The notes beneath the pieces were generated by a model. The model had not been told where the DNA came from. It did no database searches and was given only the letters and a program-made list of their open reading frames with translations. The position numbers and the translations under genes are program-made. 64,000 nucleotides of DNA, from positions 434,001 to 498,000 of the forward strand of contig JADJJZ010000006.1 of assembly GCA_016706255.1 (NCBI GenBank). Direction: 5' to 3'. Each line of letters begins with the position of its first letter. Within the stretch, counting starts at the first letter, position 1. Of the stretch, positions 17,329 to 26,928 are shown one piece after another. Source of the DNA: Bacteroidota bacterium. Lineage in GTDB: Bacteria; Bacteroidota; Bacteroidia; Chitinophagales; BACL12.

Positions 17329-18341
17329 TTTTTAGGTTTCTTTTTACTGTTATCTCTAAATGTATAAGTTCCTTTTAACCCGAGGTGATTACTTGTTGTT
17401 CCACCTTGTGTAACAAATTGTGCACAGGTTAATTCAGGTGAATGCAAAATGTAATCTATTGGAATTTGTACCGGCGATTGTGCAGGATAAGTTGCAGACA
17501 AATCTTTACGACTGTCTTTTAATTTTGTGTTTGCAAGTAATCCTTCTATATGCTCACTCCATGGAGCTGCATTCATGTCGCCCATAACTACAAGCGGACC
17601 TTTTATTTTATTGGCTTCTTCGGCAATAAATTTAAATTGTTTTGATTGCCTGTCAAATCCTTTTTCGTTGGTTGGTGTGCTGGTGGTTGCGGCTAAAAAA
17701 TGTAAAGTATCGTTACCAATTTTTACGGCACCACTTAATATCGGGAAATCGTTTTGTTTTAAAACTTCCTGTTGAATAAACGGATATTTTGAATAAACGG
17801 CCATGCCAAATCCAGGCACACTTAAATCGCTAAAAACATAAGGATAACTTTTGCGCATCATTTCATCTACAATAGCAAAAGAAGTTTCTTTTAATTCCTG
17901 CATGGAAACAATTGTAGCATCCGATTCTAATGCAGCTTCGGCAACGGTATTTATTTTTTTATTATTTTCTTTTACATTAAAATGTAATATCGAAAAATCG
18001 CCTGCAACTATTTCTTGCATTGCTGCTTTACGCGTGGCAGGTGTTTCATTTGCTGTTTTAAAATACGGCCAAATTCCGGGGGCAAGAATTAATAAAGCGA
18101 TTCCACCAGCTGTTGCCAATGCATAATTATTGCGCAGAAAAAAGAACATCACAAATGCAACGAGGAAGATTGCGTAAGGAATACGCAAACTATCAACCGC
18201 TGCAACAATCCATCCCGGTTCAATAACCAAAACAATGCTCACCACAATAACCAATAAAGCAACAATAGCTCTAAAAGTGTACATCTCAACCCATCGCCAA
18301 AAGATGTGAAAAGCATCCTTAATTTGTTCCATCAATCGCAT
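17325..18341 (-). CDS. Endonuclease/exonuclease/phosphatase-family membrane protein
   Basis: 338 aa. Three N-terminal hydrophobic helices (about 15-90) are followed by an EEP catalytic domain, presumably facing the periplasm. Visible catalytic positions: FNVKENN (metal-binding Asn), MQELKE (Glu), GDMNAAPW (Asp/Asn), DYILHS (Asp) and TSNHLGL (terminal His, with the usual SDH as SNH). The substrate could be nucleic acid, a phospholipid head group or a phosphodiester; the sequence does not say. It is the first gene of the three-gene set with the DGK and DUF1361 genes. Confidence 0.85.
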   Translation of the reverse strand: MRLMEQIKDAFHIFWRWVEMYTFRAIVALLVIVVSIVLVIEPGWIVAAVDSLRIPYAIFLVAFVMFFFLRNNYALATAGGIALLILAPGIWPYFKTANETPATRKAAMQEIVAGDFSILHFNVKENNKKINTVAEAALESDATIVSMQELKETSFAIVDEMMRKSYPYVFSDLSVPGFGMAVYSKYPFIQQEVLKQNDFPILSGAVKIGNDTLHFLAATTSTPTNEKGFDRQSKQFKFIAEEANKIKGPLVVMGDMNAAPWSEHIEGLLANTKLKDSRKDLSATYPAQSPVQIPIDYILHSPELTCAQFVTQGGTTSNHLGLKGTYTFRDNSKKKPKN

Positions 18342-18392
18342 AAAGTGTAAAGTTAATAAAGAACTTTGAATTTCAAAGTAATTAATGATAAA

Positions 18393-18692
18393 TTAATTAT
18401 TGCCTCTCAGCAACTTCTCCAAAGCATCGAGATGTGACCGGAAAGCAACCTTACCGGTTTTGGTCACATTGTAGGTGGTACGCGGCTTTTTGCCGATAAA
18501 TTCTTTTTTTACGTCGATGTAACCCGTTTTTTCGAGGGCTGCAATATGACTGGCCAAGTTGCCATCGGTAAGGTTGAGTAGGGTTTTAACGGTATTAAAA
18601 TCTACCCACTCGTTCACCATAAGTATACTCATAATGCCCAGGCGGACCCTGTTGTCAAATTCTTTATTTAATCCTGCAATAATATCTTTCAT
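18393..18692 (-). CDS. Winged-helix transcriptional regulator (HTH_34 type)
   Basis: 99 aa, a complete winged helix with a recognition region TLLNLTDGNLASHIAALEKTGYIDVKKEF and the wing KKPRTTYNVTKTGKVAF. These match the small HTH_34 regulators of Bacteroidota, which usually sit beside a membrane protein gene. The start overlaps the stop of the upstream membrane gene as ATGA, so the pair is coupled and probably works together. The target is unknown but autoregulation is likely. Confidence 0.85.
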   Translation of the reverse strand: MKDIIAGLNKEFDNRVRLGIMSILMVNEWVDFNTVKTLLNLTDGNLASHIAALEKTGYIDVKKEFIGKKPRTTYNVTKTGKVAFRSHLDALEKLLRGNN

Positions 18693-19345
18693 CTTTCATA
18701 GCGATAGTACATTACCGCCCCGTATATTATGTGTAAAATGCCAAATCCTACAGCCCATAAAATGAGTGAATAGCCCGGAATAATCATCCCTGCCAAGCCT
18801 AAAACAATTTCGCATAAACCGAGATAACGAACCTCAAAAAGCGTGTATTTGCTGGCATTCAGGAGGGCTAATCCATAAAACAATAAGGTAGCAGGAGCAA
18901 TTAAAATATAAATACCATAAGAATATAAAATGAGGCAAAAAATGGCGCCGGCACCTAAAGGGATAATTAAATTGATGAGGGTAAGTTCAGCAGCCTTATT
19001 CCAAACCGGTAAATCCTGCATTCGGGCTTTGCGTACGGCAAAATAAATGGCAGACCCCAGGGCCAGAAACAGCACTATAATGGCATCCAACAACAAAAAC
19101 ATAACATCACCCATATCTACTCTGGTAATGGTTTGCACCTGATAAGATAACGAATCCATGCGACTGGATAAGGTTTGCATATGGGAACCAATGTACCAAC
19201 CGGCTACAATTGCACCAATAATGGCAATAATGCCGGCGCTGATTCCTGATAAACCACTTAATGAAATAAAACGCGACGATTTTTCCATCATCGAGCGTAT
19301 TTCCTTTAAATCTTCAAGATAATGTTGATTTGAATTTTCTTCCAT
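18689..19345 (-). CDS. Membrane protein partner of the HTH regulator
   Basis: About 218 aa from the ATG at 19345. An in-frame TTG at 19363 would start 6 residues earlier but lies next to the promoter box, so the ATG is preferred. It has a cytoplasmic N-terminal EDLKEIRSMMEKSSRF segment followed by five or six hydrophobic helices arranged in pairs. No enzymatic motif is seen. Pairing with a HTH_34 regulator (4 bp overlap) is common in Bacteroidota; function unknown. Confidence 0.72.
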   Translation of the reverse strand: MEENSNQHYLEDLKEIRSMMEKSSRFISLSGLSGISAGIIAIIGAIVAGWYIGSHMQTLSSRMDSLSYQVQTITRVDMGDVMFLLLDAIIVLFLALGSAIYFAVRKARMQDLPVWNKAAELTLINLIIPLGAGAIFCLILYSYGIYILIAPATLLFYGLALLNASKYTLFEVRYLGLCEIVLGLAGMIIPGYSLILWAVGFGILHIIYGAVMYYRYER

Positions 19346-19364
19346 TTTAAAGCGCTTTGACAAA

Positions 19365-19372
19365 CAAAGCTA
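19365..19372 (-). promoter_or_regulatory. -7 promoter box for the membrane protein/HTH operon
   Basis: TAGCTTTG on the minus strand matches TAnnTTTG and predicts a transcript start near 19360, about 15 nt before the ATG at 19345. Confidence 0.45.
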
Positions 19373-19404
19373 AGATAAAGATGTTATAAAACGCAGATTT
19401 GACT

Positions 19405-19412
19405 TAATTTTG
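19405..19412 (+). promoter_or_regulatory. -7 promoter box for the first SGNH-like T9SS gene
   Basis: TAATTTTG matches TAnnTTTG and ends 7 nt before the ATG at 19420, so the leader would be only a few nucleotides long. Confidence 0.45.
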
Positions 19413-19419
19413 AATTGAA

Positions 19420-20736
19420 ATGAAATTTAACATCCCAATAAAATACATTTTCACAGGGCTATTGCTGTTTTGTCTGCACAATGCAGCTACAGCTCAGCTT
19501 CAGTGCGATAATGACACATCTTATTTACGCTCCTTAATTGATTTAAAAACCGGCTACTATCTTGATTTTCAGGGTGGTTTATATCCCGCAGGCAGCAACG
19601 AAATACCCTACAGCCATAAAGCTGCGGGTATGAATATCAGTCGCTCGGTTTTGCCGCTCAACGCAGTCGGAAATTTAGATTTATTAGACGGAAAAGCCGG
19701 ATTTATTTGTCTCGGAGCCTCCACAGCCGGTAATGCATTCAACCACTTTAAAACCAAAGCCGAAGCCGACCCCACGGTGAATCCCTGCTTGCGGATTGCC
19801 AATTGTGCAGTTGGCGCAAAGGGTTTAGAAATTATGATAGATACGGTCGTAAACGGCTGGTATTGGGACGATGAAATTATGCCTGATGTTGAAGCTGCAG
19901 GTATTACCAGGTATCAGGTGCAGGTGGTTTGGCTGATGGTAACTTCAAGGGTTGACAGCATTTTAACCTGGCCTTATCAGCCGTATGCCGTTACCGATAA
20001 ATATGAACAATTAATGCCTGTGCTGCTGGCAAAATTCCCAAACCTGAAGGAAGTGTTTTTAAGTGGATTTAATTATGGTGGTTATGCAGACCCAACCAAA
20101 GAATTTTATGAGATGATTAAGGAGCCTTCATCCTATTGGAATAACTGGTCGGTAAAATTTTTAATTGAAAACCAGATTGAAGGCGACCCGGATTTAAAAT
20201 TTACGAGCCCCGACCGTAAATCACCATGGTTAAGCTGGGGCCCGCATTTATGGGCAGATGGCATGCGCGCCAATACAACAGATGGTTTGAGGTGGAATTG
20301 TGCAGTAGATTACAAACCCGATGGCGGCGGATATCACATGTCGAATGAAGGAAAAGACAAGGAAGGAAAAATAATTTTCGATTTTTTTAAAAATTCTCCG
20401 ATTGCAGCCGACTGGTTTAATTATGGCGCAAGATGGGTTTCATGTGACCCGGAAATGCGCAGTAACCAGACTGAAATTATACCTAACCGATTATCTGTAT
20501 ATCCCAACCCTGCAAACCAAAATATCATAGTAGAATTGGATGATATTGAATCGGAAACTGTTCACATTCAACTGATTAATACAATTGGAACTGTGGTTGC
20601 CACACAAGTGGAAACTGCAATTAACAATTATGTATATGCCAGTATCAATGTGGACCAACTGCCTAACGGGGTTTACTTGATGCTTGTAACTGCTGATGAT
20701 AAAACTGCAGTAAACAAGGTGCTAATTTGCCACTAA
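19420..20736 (+). CDS. T9SS-exported SGNH/GDSL-like protein, paralogue 1 of 3
   Basis: 438 aa, with a signal peptide ending ATAQ (residue 26) and a T9SS type A sorting domain from about 350 (YPNPANQNIIVEL to VLICH). The middle has the order expected of an SGNH hydrolase: block I LGASTAG with candidate nucleophile Ser101, a LSGFNYGGYADP block near 214-225, and block V DGGGYHMSNEG with candidate His306. These assignments are by pattern only. It heads three tandem paralogues in the same orientation (next at 20826 and 22171). The substrate may be a surface polysaccharide or ester, which is an inference. Confidence 0.72.
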   Translation: MKFNIPIKYIFTGLLLFCLHNAATAQLQCDNDTSYLRSLIDLKTGYYLDFQGGLYPAGSNEIPYSHKAAGMNISRSVLPLNAVGNLDLLDGKAGFICLGASTAGNAFNHFKTKAEADPTVNPCLRIANCAVGAKGLEIMIDTVVNGWYWDDEIMPDVEAAGITRYQVQVVWLMVTSRVDSILTWPYQPYAVTDKYEQLMPVLLAKFPNLKEVFLSGFNYGGYADPTKEFYEMIKEPSSYWNNWSVKFLIENQIEGDPDLKFTSPDRKSPWLSWGPHLWADGMRANTTDGLRWNCAVDYKPDGGGYHMSNEGKDKEGKIIFDFFKNSPIAADWFNYGARWVSCDPEMRSNQTEIIPNRLSVYPNPANQNIIVELDDIESETVHIQLINTIGTVVATQVETAINNYVYASINVDQLPNGVYLMLVTADDKTAVNKVLICH

Positions 20737-20783
20737 AAAATATTTTCCCTTACAAGCAACTATGTAGCCGCAAAGTATTTCTT

Positions 20784-20791
20784 TACCTTTG
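20784..20791 (+). promoter_or_regulatory. -7 promoter box before the second SGNH-like gene
   Basis: TACCTTTG matches TAnnTTTG, 34 nt before the ATG at 20826. Paralogue 2 therefore probably has its own promoter, and paralogue 3, only 19 bp further on, is read with it. Confidence 0.5.
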
Positions 20792-20825
20792 GCAACCTAT
20801 TATTACTAACATCTAAATTGACTTC

Positions 20826-22151
20826 ATGAGAAAATTTCTCTTTACATGCACACTCACTGCCTTGATTTTTTCAAATCAGGTAGCTAAAGCACAATTAAAT
20901 TGTGCCAACGATTCTACCGGTTTGATTCCGATTACTGATTTAGGTACCGACTTTTACGAAGGCACCTGGCAGGGCGGTTTATACCAGGGTGGTGTTAATA
21001 CACCTCCAACCGGACATTTAAATAAAGGAATTGGTATCGTTAAAAAATTAAAACCATTAGATACCCTCGGCGTTGTGAATTACTCAACCGGTAAAATTGT
21101 ATTAGCCGGTTTTGGTGCTTCTACAGTTGGTGGTCCTTTTAATCACATGATTTTACTCATGAAAGATTACGCTGACTTAAACCCATGTATGAAAGCAGTA
21201 AATGCTGCAAATGGTTCTGATGGTATTACTGCCATGACAATTGGTAATGATGAATATTGGGATTATATCCGCGATTTTAAATTAGCAGAAAAAGATTTAA
21301 CACCTATTCAGGTTCAGGTTGGCTGGTTAATGCATAGTTCACGCATTGATTCAAATGGTTCTGAAATAAACGGGTATGTAGATACTTTGGTAAAAAGATT
21401 TACAGTTGCATTAAATGCAATGCAATATTATTATCCGAATTTAAAATTAGTTTATGTAAGTGGATTCCCTTACGGCGGATATGCAGACCCAACAAAAGCG
21501 TTATATCACGTAATTAAAGAACCATCAAGTTATCACCATAATTTTGCTGTAAAAGAATTAATCAGACGCCAGATTTCCGGTGATCCAACATTAAAATATA
21601 AGGAACCGGGTAAACAGGTGCCGTATTTAATTTGGGGTCCACCACTTTGGGCTGATGGAAAAAACCCACGTGAGTACGATGGTTTAACCTGGAATTGTGA
21701 AGCTGAATTTGCAATTGATGGCGGTGGATACCACTTAACCAATGAAGGCAAAGATAAACTCGCAAATATTTTATTAAACTTTTTCCGCACCGATACATTA
21801 AGCGAAAGTTGGTTTATGGATGGTCCTAAATGGGCTAGTTGCGGCGGTGGTCGTTACGCAGACGGTAGTGTTATTTTACCTGAAGAAGCAGTAATAACTA
21901 AAGAAGATATTACGGTTTTCCCTAACCCTTCAACAGGTGTATTTTATGTAGATTTTGATGAAGTGTTAACAGCACCTATTCAAATTAAAGTTGTAAATCA
22001 AATTGGCGAAGTGGTATTAAGTGAATCATATGGTTCATCACAACCGTTTTCTTTTTATCAGTTTAATTTAACAGGAAAACCGGCCGGCATATATTATTTT
22101 GAAGTGCTGATTGGTGACAAACCGTTTACACAATCAATTGTATTAAATTAA
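20826..22151 (+). CDS. T9SS-exported SGNH/GDSL-like protein, paralogue 2 of 3
   Basis: 441 aa, the same architecture as its neighbour at 19420: signal peptide ending AKAQ (residue 23), block I GFGASTVG with Ser99, VSGFPYGGYADPTK near 211-224, block V DGGGYHLTNEG with His303, and a C-terminal T9SS sorting domain (FPNPSTGVFYVDF to SIVLN). Both candidate catalytic residues are retained. It ends 19 bp before the third paralogue. Confidence 0.72.
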   Translation: MRKFLFTCTLTALIFSNQVAKAQLNCANDSTGLIPITDLGTDFYEGTWQGGLYQGGVNTPPTGHLNKGIGIVKKLKPLDTLGVVNYSTGKIVLAGFGASTVGGPFNHMILLMKDYADLNPCMKAVNAANGSDGITAMTIGNDEYWDYIRDFKLAEKDLTPIQVQVGWLMHSSRIDSNGSEINGYVDTLVKRFTVALNAMQYYYPNLKLVYVSGFPYGGYADPTKALYHVIKEPSSYHHNFAVKELIRRQISGDPTLKYKEPGKQVPYLIWGPPLWADGKNPREYDGLTWNCEAEFAIDGGGYHLTNEGKDKLANILLNFFRTDTLSESWFMDGPKWASCGGGRYADGSVILPEEAVITKEDITVFPNPSTGVFYVDFDEVLTAPIQIKVVNQIGEVVLSESYGSSQPFSFYQFNLTGKPAGIYYFEVLIGDKPFTQSIVLN

Positions 22152-22170
22152 AAAATAAATCGACAGGTAC

Positions 22171-23505
22171 ATGCCTGTAAACATTAAAATTATTGCAAAA
22201 AGGATAAGTGTTTTATCGCTTATCCTTTTTCATTTTACCGTTAAAGCACAATTAAATTGTGAAAACGATACTTCGTTGCTGATTCCTATTGTTGATTTAC
22301 AAACAGATAGTTATTTAGGTTTTCAAGGTGGATTGTATCCCGATGGAAGTAATACCATACCTGTTGCCCACGCCGATTCAGGTTTAGCAATTGCACAGGC
22401 TATAATGCCAATTAATTTTGATGGAGAAATTGATACCACTTATGGTAAAGTAGTCATGGTGGGTTTAGGAAATGGTTCTGCCGGAAAATCATTTAATAAA
22501 TTTCTTGGCGCTTTTTATGAAGATATTAATACCGATTCGTGTGTGCGTTTATTAAATGCATGTATGGAAAATTATAGTTTGCATGATATGATTGCGCCTG
22601 ATGCCGATGATGTTTATTGGAAAGATGTAAATGATTTTTTTCAGACTGCAGATTTGAAAAAGAAACAAGTTGCCGCTGTTTGGTTACAGGCCGTTGCTTT
22701 TGAAGATACTTTTTTTACTGCAGCACAATATGTTGACACGCTTACCAATACTTATGTTGAAGTAATTCGAAAATTAAAAGACCAGTTTATTAATTTAAAA
22801 CTGATATATATTACCGGCCTGCAATATGGTGGTTATAGCGATACACTTGGTGTGCACATTAACGCCTACGCCGAACCGGCTCCATATTTTAATGATTTTG
22901 CAATTAAAGCAGCCATTCAAAAACAAATTGAAGGCGACACTTTACTTGCGTATAGCGGTGTAGAAGCACCTGCAGCCTGGGTTGCCTGGGGTCCGAATAT
23001 TTGGGCTGATGGAAGAAACTTAAGGGCTTACGACAATTTGCGCTGGTTATGTCCGGGCGATTACGATGCCGGTCAGGACGGGTTTTTATTATCAGGAAGC
23101 GGACAACAAAAAGTTGCTGATAAATTGGTTGCATTTTTTACAACTGAACCAACCGTAACACCTTGGATTTACGGATTACCTTATGATTGTTTTACAGAAA
23201 TTGAAGACGAAGTTGATCCGGAAGAAAATGATTCATTAAATGTTCCCGATGATGCCATTATATGGATTTCTCCAAACCCGGTAAAAGGTGTTTTAAAATT
23301 TGTAATAAATCTGGAAACAGATGAAAAAGCAGATATTTATATTTTTAATACACTGGGTCAAAATATTATTGATGGTGCATTTTATAAAATAGCACCGCGG
23401 CACGAATTTTCAATTAAACTCACTGAAAATGCACGTGGTATTTATATCCTTTCTGTTTTTGTTGAAGGAAGAGTGTATAATAAATTATTTTACCTGGATA
23501 ATTAG
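22171..23505 (+). CDS. T9SS-exported SGNH-like protein, paralogue 3 of 3, candidate pseudoenzyme
   Basis: 444 aa, aligned along its length with the two upstream paralogues (QLNCENDTS start after the signal peptide, ITGLQYGGYSD, WGPNIWADGRNLRAYDNLRW). The two putative catalytic positions have changed: block I reads GLGNGSAG, placing Gly102 where paralogues 1 and 2 have Ser, and block V reads DGFLLSGSG, placing Leu306 where they have His. A Glu/Asp-rich linker (EIEDEVDPEEND) precedes the T9SS sorting domain. It may be a binding or structural partner and not an enzyme (inference). It ends 8 bp before the convergent thiL. Confidence 0.7.
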   Translation: MPVNIKIIAKRISVLSLILFHFTVKAQLNCENDTSLLIPIVDLQTDSYLGFQGGLYPDGSNTIPVAHADSGLAIAQAIMPINFDGEIDTTYGKVVMVGLGNGSAGKSFNKFLGAFYEDINTDSCVRLLNACMENYSLHDMIAPDADDVYWKDVNDFFQTADLKKKQVAAVWLQAVAFEDTFFTAAQYVDTLTNTYVEVIRKLKDQFINLKLIYITGLQYGGYSDTLGVHINAYAEPAPYFNDFAIKAAIQKQIEGDTLLAYSGVEAPAAWVAWGPNIWADGRNLRAYDNLRWLCPGDYDAGQDGFLLSGSGQQKVADKLVAFFTTEPTVTPWIYGLPYDCFTEIEDEVDPEENDSLNVPDDAIIWISPNPVKGVLKFVINLETDEKADIYIFNTLGQNIIDGAFYKIAPRHEFSIKLTENARGIYILSVFVEGRVYNKLFYLDN

Positions 23506-23513
23506 CAATGTAT

Positions 23514-24557
23514 TTATTCCGACTTAAAACTATCCCAACCCTGAGCCTGTATTTTAAACAGGTTATCATTTTTGGTTTTTAAGAATATTCCATTTCCTGC
23601 AGGAACTATTTTACCTATCACCGAAACATTTTCCATAGCAGCAATTGCGGCAGCATGTTTTGGATTTACGGTGAACAACAATTCATAATCTTCACCACCA
23701 TTCATAGCACAAACAGTAGGGTCCATATTAAATTTTAATGCCTGTTCGTACGATTCGGTATGTATCGGAATTTCAGTTTCATAAATTACGGCACCACAAC
23801 TACTTTGTTTGCAGATATGCATAATTTCTGAAGAGAGGCCGTCAGAAATATCAATCATTGATGTAGGTATAATTGCTTTTTCTTTAAGTGCTTCAACAAT
23901 ATCTTTTCGTGCTTCCGGTTTTAAAAAACGGCCAACAATATGTCTTTTGTTTTCGAGGTCAGGTTGTATTTCAGGATTTTCTAAAAATATTTTTTTCTCG
24001 CGTTCCAATAATTGTAAACCTAAAAATGCGCCACCTAAATCGCCACTCACACATATCAGATCTTCTTCTTTTGCACCATTTCTGTAGCTCAATTCATCTT
24101 CAACGCCTTCACCAATTGCCGTAACAGAAATAATTAATCCTTTTAAACTGGTTGTTGTATCACCACCCACTAAATCTACTTTATAATAATTGCAGGCGTG
24201 ATAAATTCCTTCGTATAATTCCTCCAACGCTTCCACCGAAAAACGATTTGAAATGGCAATGGATACCGTAACCTGTTTTGGCTCGGCATTCATGGCTAAA
24301 ATGTCGCTCACATTTACTGCTATACATTTGTAACCTAAATGCTGTAGCGGCGTATACATCATATCAAAATGAACACCTTCAACCAGCATATCAGTTGTAA
24401 CAACAGTAAGTTTATTTGCATTGTCTATTACCGCTGCATCATCGCCAATCCCTTTTAAACTTGCAGCATTATTCAATTCAAAATTTTTTGTAAGATGTTC
24501 AATCAGTTTAAATTCGCCTAAACTGGCTATTTCGGTCCTGTTTATATTGTCGTTCAT
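23514..24557 (-). CDS. thiL: Thiamine-monophosphate kinase
   Basis: Phosphorylates thiamine monophosphate to the active diphosphate; 347 aa. Motifs of the PurM/ThiL superfamily are visible: GIGDDAAVI near 41-49, TTDMLVEGVHFD, NVSDILAMNAEPKQVTVSIA, VGGDTT, the DISDGLSSE segment and NGGEDYELLFTV. The family assignment is clear. It is divergent from the acyl-CoA ligase gene with a 116 bp intergenic region and convergent with the third SGNH paralogue. Confidence 0.93.
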   Translation of the reverse strand: MNDNINRTEIASLGEFKLIEHLTKNFELNNAASLKGIGDDAAVIDNANKLTVVTTDMLVEGVHFDMMYTPLQHLGYKCIAVNVSDILAMNAEPKQVTVSIAISNRFSVEALEELYEGIYHACNYYKVDLVGGDTTTSLKGLIISVTAIGEGVEDELSYRNGAKEEDLICVSGDLGGAFLGLQLLEREKKIFLENPEIQPDLENKRHIVGRFLKPEARKDIVEALKEKAIIPTSMIDISDGLSSEIMHICKQSSCGAVIYETEIPIHTESYEQALKFNMDPTVCAMNGGEDYELLFTVNPKHAAAIAAMENVSVIGKIVPAGNGIFLKTKNDNLFKIQAQGWDSFKSE

Positions 24558-24673
24558 CAGAAATTATTTTTGTTGAAATAAAGTACAAAATTGCACAAAG
24601 ATTTAACAATATCTGCCACAGGTTGTTATCTTAGTGACTATAATTGCGTTATAAACCTAAATTTTAAAGTAGT

Positions 24674-26329
24674 ATGGCCGTAGAAAGAACAATTCATAGT
24701 CCGCTCGCAACTTTTTACAAATGGGAAAAGGCCCAAACCGACAGGTTGTACCTCCGCCAGCCAATTAATGGCGTTTGGCAAAACTATACCTGGGGCGAAT
24801 GCGGCGATCAGGTGCGCAGAATGGCAGCTTACTTAAAATCACTTAACTACCCGCCGGGCAGCCGAATAGCAATACTATCTAAAAATTGTGTGCACTGGAT
24901 GCTCAGCGACTTTGCTATCTGGATGGCTGGATACGTTTCTGTGCCGATGTACCCGAATATGTCGCCCAACACCGTTCGCCAGATTTTGGAACATAGCGAA
25001 AGCAAAATGTTATTTGTAGGAAAACTCGACGACTGGTCGTATTTAAAACCCGGTGTGCCTGAAAACTTACCCTGTGTAGCTTATCCTTTTTATGGTATCA
25101 CAGAGTATAAAAACTGGGATGAAATAATAAAAAATAATGCACCAATTAAAGAAAATTTGGATCATCCGATTCAGAATCTTTGCACAATAATGTACACCAG
25201 CGGAACAACCGGTGTGCCCAAAGGTGTAATGCATACATTTTACAATTTTGCCTTTGCTGCCGAATATGCATTTCCTGAATTGAAAGTAGATAATACAGCA
25301 GTATTTTTTTCTTATTTACCAATGTGTCATATTGCGGAGCGACTATTGATTGAAATGGGTAGTTTATATACAGGAGGTCAGGTGTCGTTTGCAGAAAGTT
25401 TGGAAACATTCCCTAAAAATTTACAGGAAACAAGTCCGACTTTATTTTTAGCAGTGCCTCGTATATGGACAAAATTCCAGGAGAAAATTTTGGAAAAAAT
25501 GCCACAGGAGAAATTAAATCGTTTATTAAAAATTCCTATCGTAAAAAATATTGTACGTAAAAAAATCAGATCAGCTTTAGGCTTATCGAAAGCCCAACAA
25601 TGTTTTTCAGGAGCGGCGCCAATTTCAGTTGATACCATTAACTGGTTTTGGAAATTAGGTATTAAAATTCAGCAGGCTTATGCCATGACCGAAGATTGTT
25701 GTTACAGTCATACCAATTATATTGACCGCAACAGAATCGGAACTGTTGGATTACGTTTTCCGCATGTAGATGTAAAAATCAGCGAGCAAGGTGAGATTCT
25801 GATTAAACATCCAGCAATGATGAAAGGATATTATAAAGAAGAAACACTTACTAAAGAAGTATTTGATGAAAACGGCTATTTTAAAACAGGTGACAAAGGT
25901 GATGTAGATGCAGATGGATATTTGAAAATTACCGGGCGTGTAAAAGAATTATTTAAAACAAGTAAAGGAAAATATGTAGCACCAATGCCGATTGAAATGA
26001 AACTTTCGGCTAATACAGATATTGGTCAGGGCTTGGTTATAGGATATGCATTGCCTCAACCAATGGCACTGGTTACTTTATCGGAAAATGGTAAAAAGAA
26101 ATCGAAAGCTGACCTGGAAGCCGGGCTTGAACAAACGCTTAAATCGGTAAATGGTATGCTTGATTCATTTGAAAAACTGGAAAAAATAGTTGTGATGCAA
26201 AATGAATGGACCATCGAAAATAATTTGCTTACACCTTCGTTAAAAATTAAACGTAATGAAGTTGAAAAATTATTCCAGGACAATTATGAAAAATGGTTCG
26301 ATCTGAAAGAAACAATTGTTTGGCAATAA
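24674..26329 (+). CDS. Long-chain fatty acid--CoA ligase (AMP-forming)
   Basis: 551 aa ANL-superfamily adenylating enzyme. Motifs: phosphate-binding YTSGTTGVPKGV (about 174-185), a YAMTEDCCYSH A5-type motif, FKTGDKGDVDADGYLKITGR (A7/A8), and a LFKTSKGKYVAP hinge region with an SKGK segment typical of bacterial long-chain acyl-CoA ligases. It is slightly shorter than the approximately 600 aa typical of Bacteroidota FadD-like proteins, but all core motifs are present. Probably activates fatty acids at the inner membrane. It is followed after 3 bp by a small membrane-protein gene. Confidence 0.9.
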   Translation: MAVERTIHSPLATFYKWEKAQTDRLYLRQPINGVWQNYTWGECGDQVRRMAAYLKSLNYPPGSRIAILSKNCVHWMLSDFAIWMAGYVSVPMYPNMSPNTVRQILEHSESKMLFVGKLDDWSYLKPGVPENLPCVAYPFYGITEYKNWDEIIKNNAPIKENLDHPIQNLCTIMYTSGTTGVPKGVMHTFYNFAFAAEYAFPELKVDNTAVFFSYLPMCHIAERLLIEMGSLYTGGQVSFAESLETFPKNLQETSPTLFLAVPRIWTKFQEKILEKMPQEKLNRLLKIPIVKNIVRKKIRSALGLSKAQQCFSGAAPISVDTINWFWKLGIKIQQAYAMTEDCCYSHTNYIDRNRIGTVGLRFPHVDVKISEQGEILIKHPAMMKGYYKEETLTKEVFDENGYFKTGDKGDVDADGYLKITGRVKELFKTSKGKYVAPMPIEMKLSANTDIGQGLVIGYALPQPMALVTLSENGKKKSKADLEAGLEQTLKSVNGMLDSFEKLEKIVVMQNEWTIENNLLTPSLKIKRNEVEKLFQDNYEKWFDLKETIVWQ

Positions 26330-26332
26330 GTT

Positions 26333-26809
26333 ATGATTGGTCGGCTGCTATTAATTATTTGGTTGCTGTCGTTTGCATTGCTAATCTATTTCATCTATCC
26401 CGTTGTTTGGCCTAAAAGAAATCCTGAAACAGGTTTAAATAAACTTGTTGTTATTAAAAAATACGATGGATTTGCAACCATTCAAAATGGATATATTGGT
26501 AGTATTTCAGGTACAACTGAATATCATAAATCCGAAATAATCTTGCAAAATAATTCCGGTGTAAAACTTAGTGGATTGGAATCTAAAAGTGAGCGATTTT
26601 TTATTACCGGATATCCGGTAGATATTAAAACAATAAATAACATCAATTATCCTGTATTTGCTGTTAACACCTGGAAACCGCTAAGTTATGTTACAGTGAA
26701 AGAAAAAGGCGTAATGGAGTTTTTTTATATAATAAATAATGTTGTGTTGATTGCACTTTCGGTTTTATTCCTGTTTAAAACTGCCAGCACTGAAATTCCA
26801 AAATTCTGA
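26333..26809 (+). CDS. Small membrane protein of unknown function
   Basis: 158 aa with one hydrophobic helix at about 3-24 and another at about 130-150, enclosing a polar, beta-rich region of about 100 residues. No family is recognised. It starts 3 bp after the acyl-CoA ligase stop and is presumably cotranscribed with it, which is the only clue to its function. Confidence 0.6.
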   Translation: MIGRLLLIIWLLSFALLIYFIYPVVWPKRNPETGLNKLVVIKKYDGFATIQNGYIGSISGTTEYHKSEIILQNNSGVKLSGLESKSERFFITGYPVDIKTINNINYPVFAVNTWKPLSYVTVKEKGVMEFFYIINNVVLIALSVLFLFKTASTEIPKF

Positions 26810-26928
26810 ATCGTTCAACCGCGGCTTGTAAAGTTGTTAATTTTTATTCCCTTTCGTTAATCTCTCTTAACATTAACATTCCTTAAAGGTTACACCTCTT
26901 ACTTTAGCCATTACTTAATTAATCTGTT

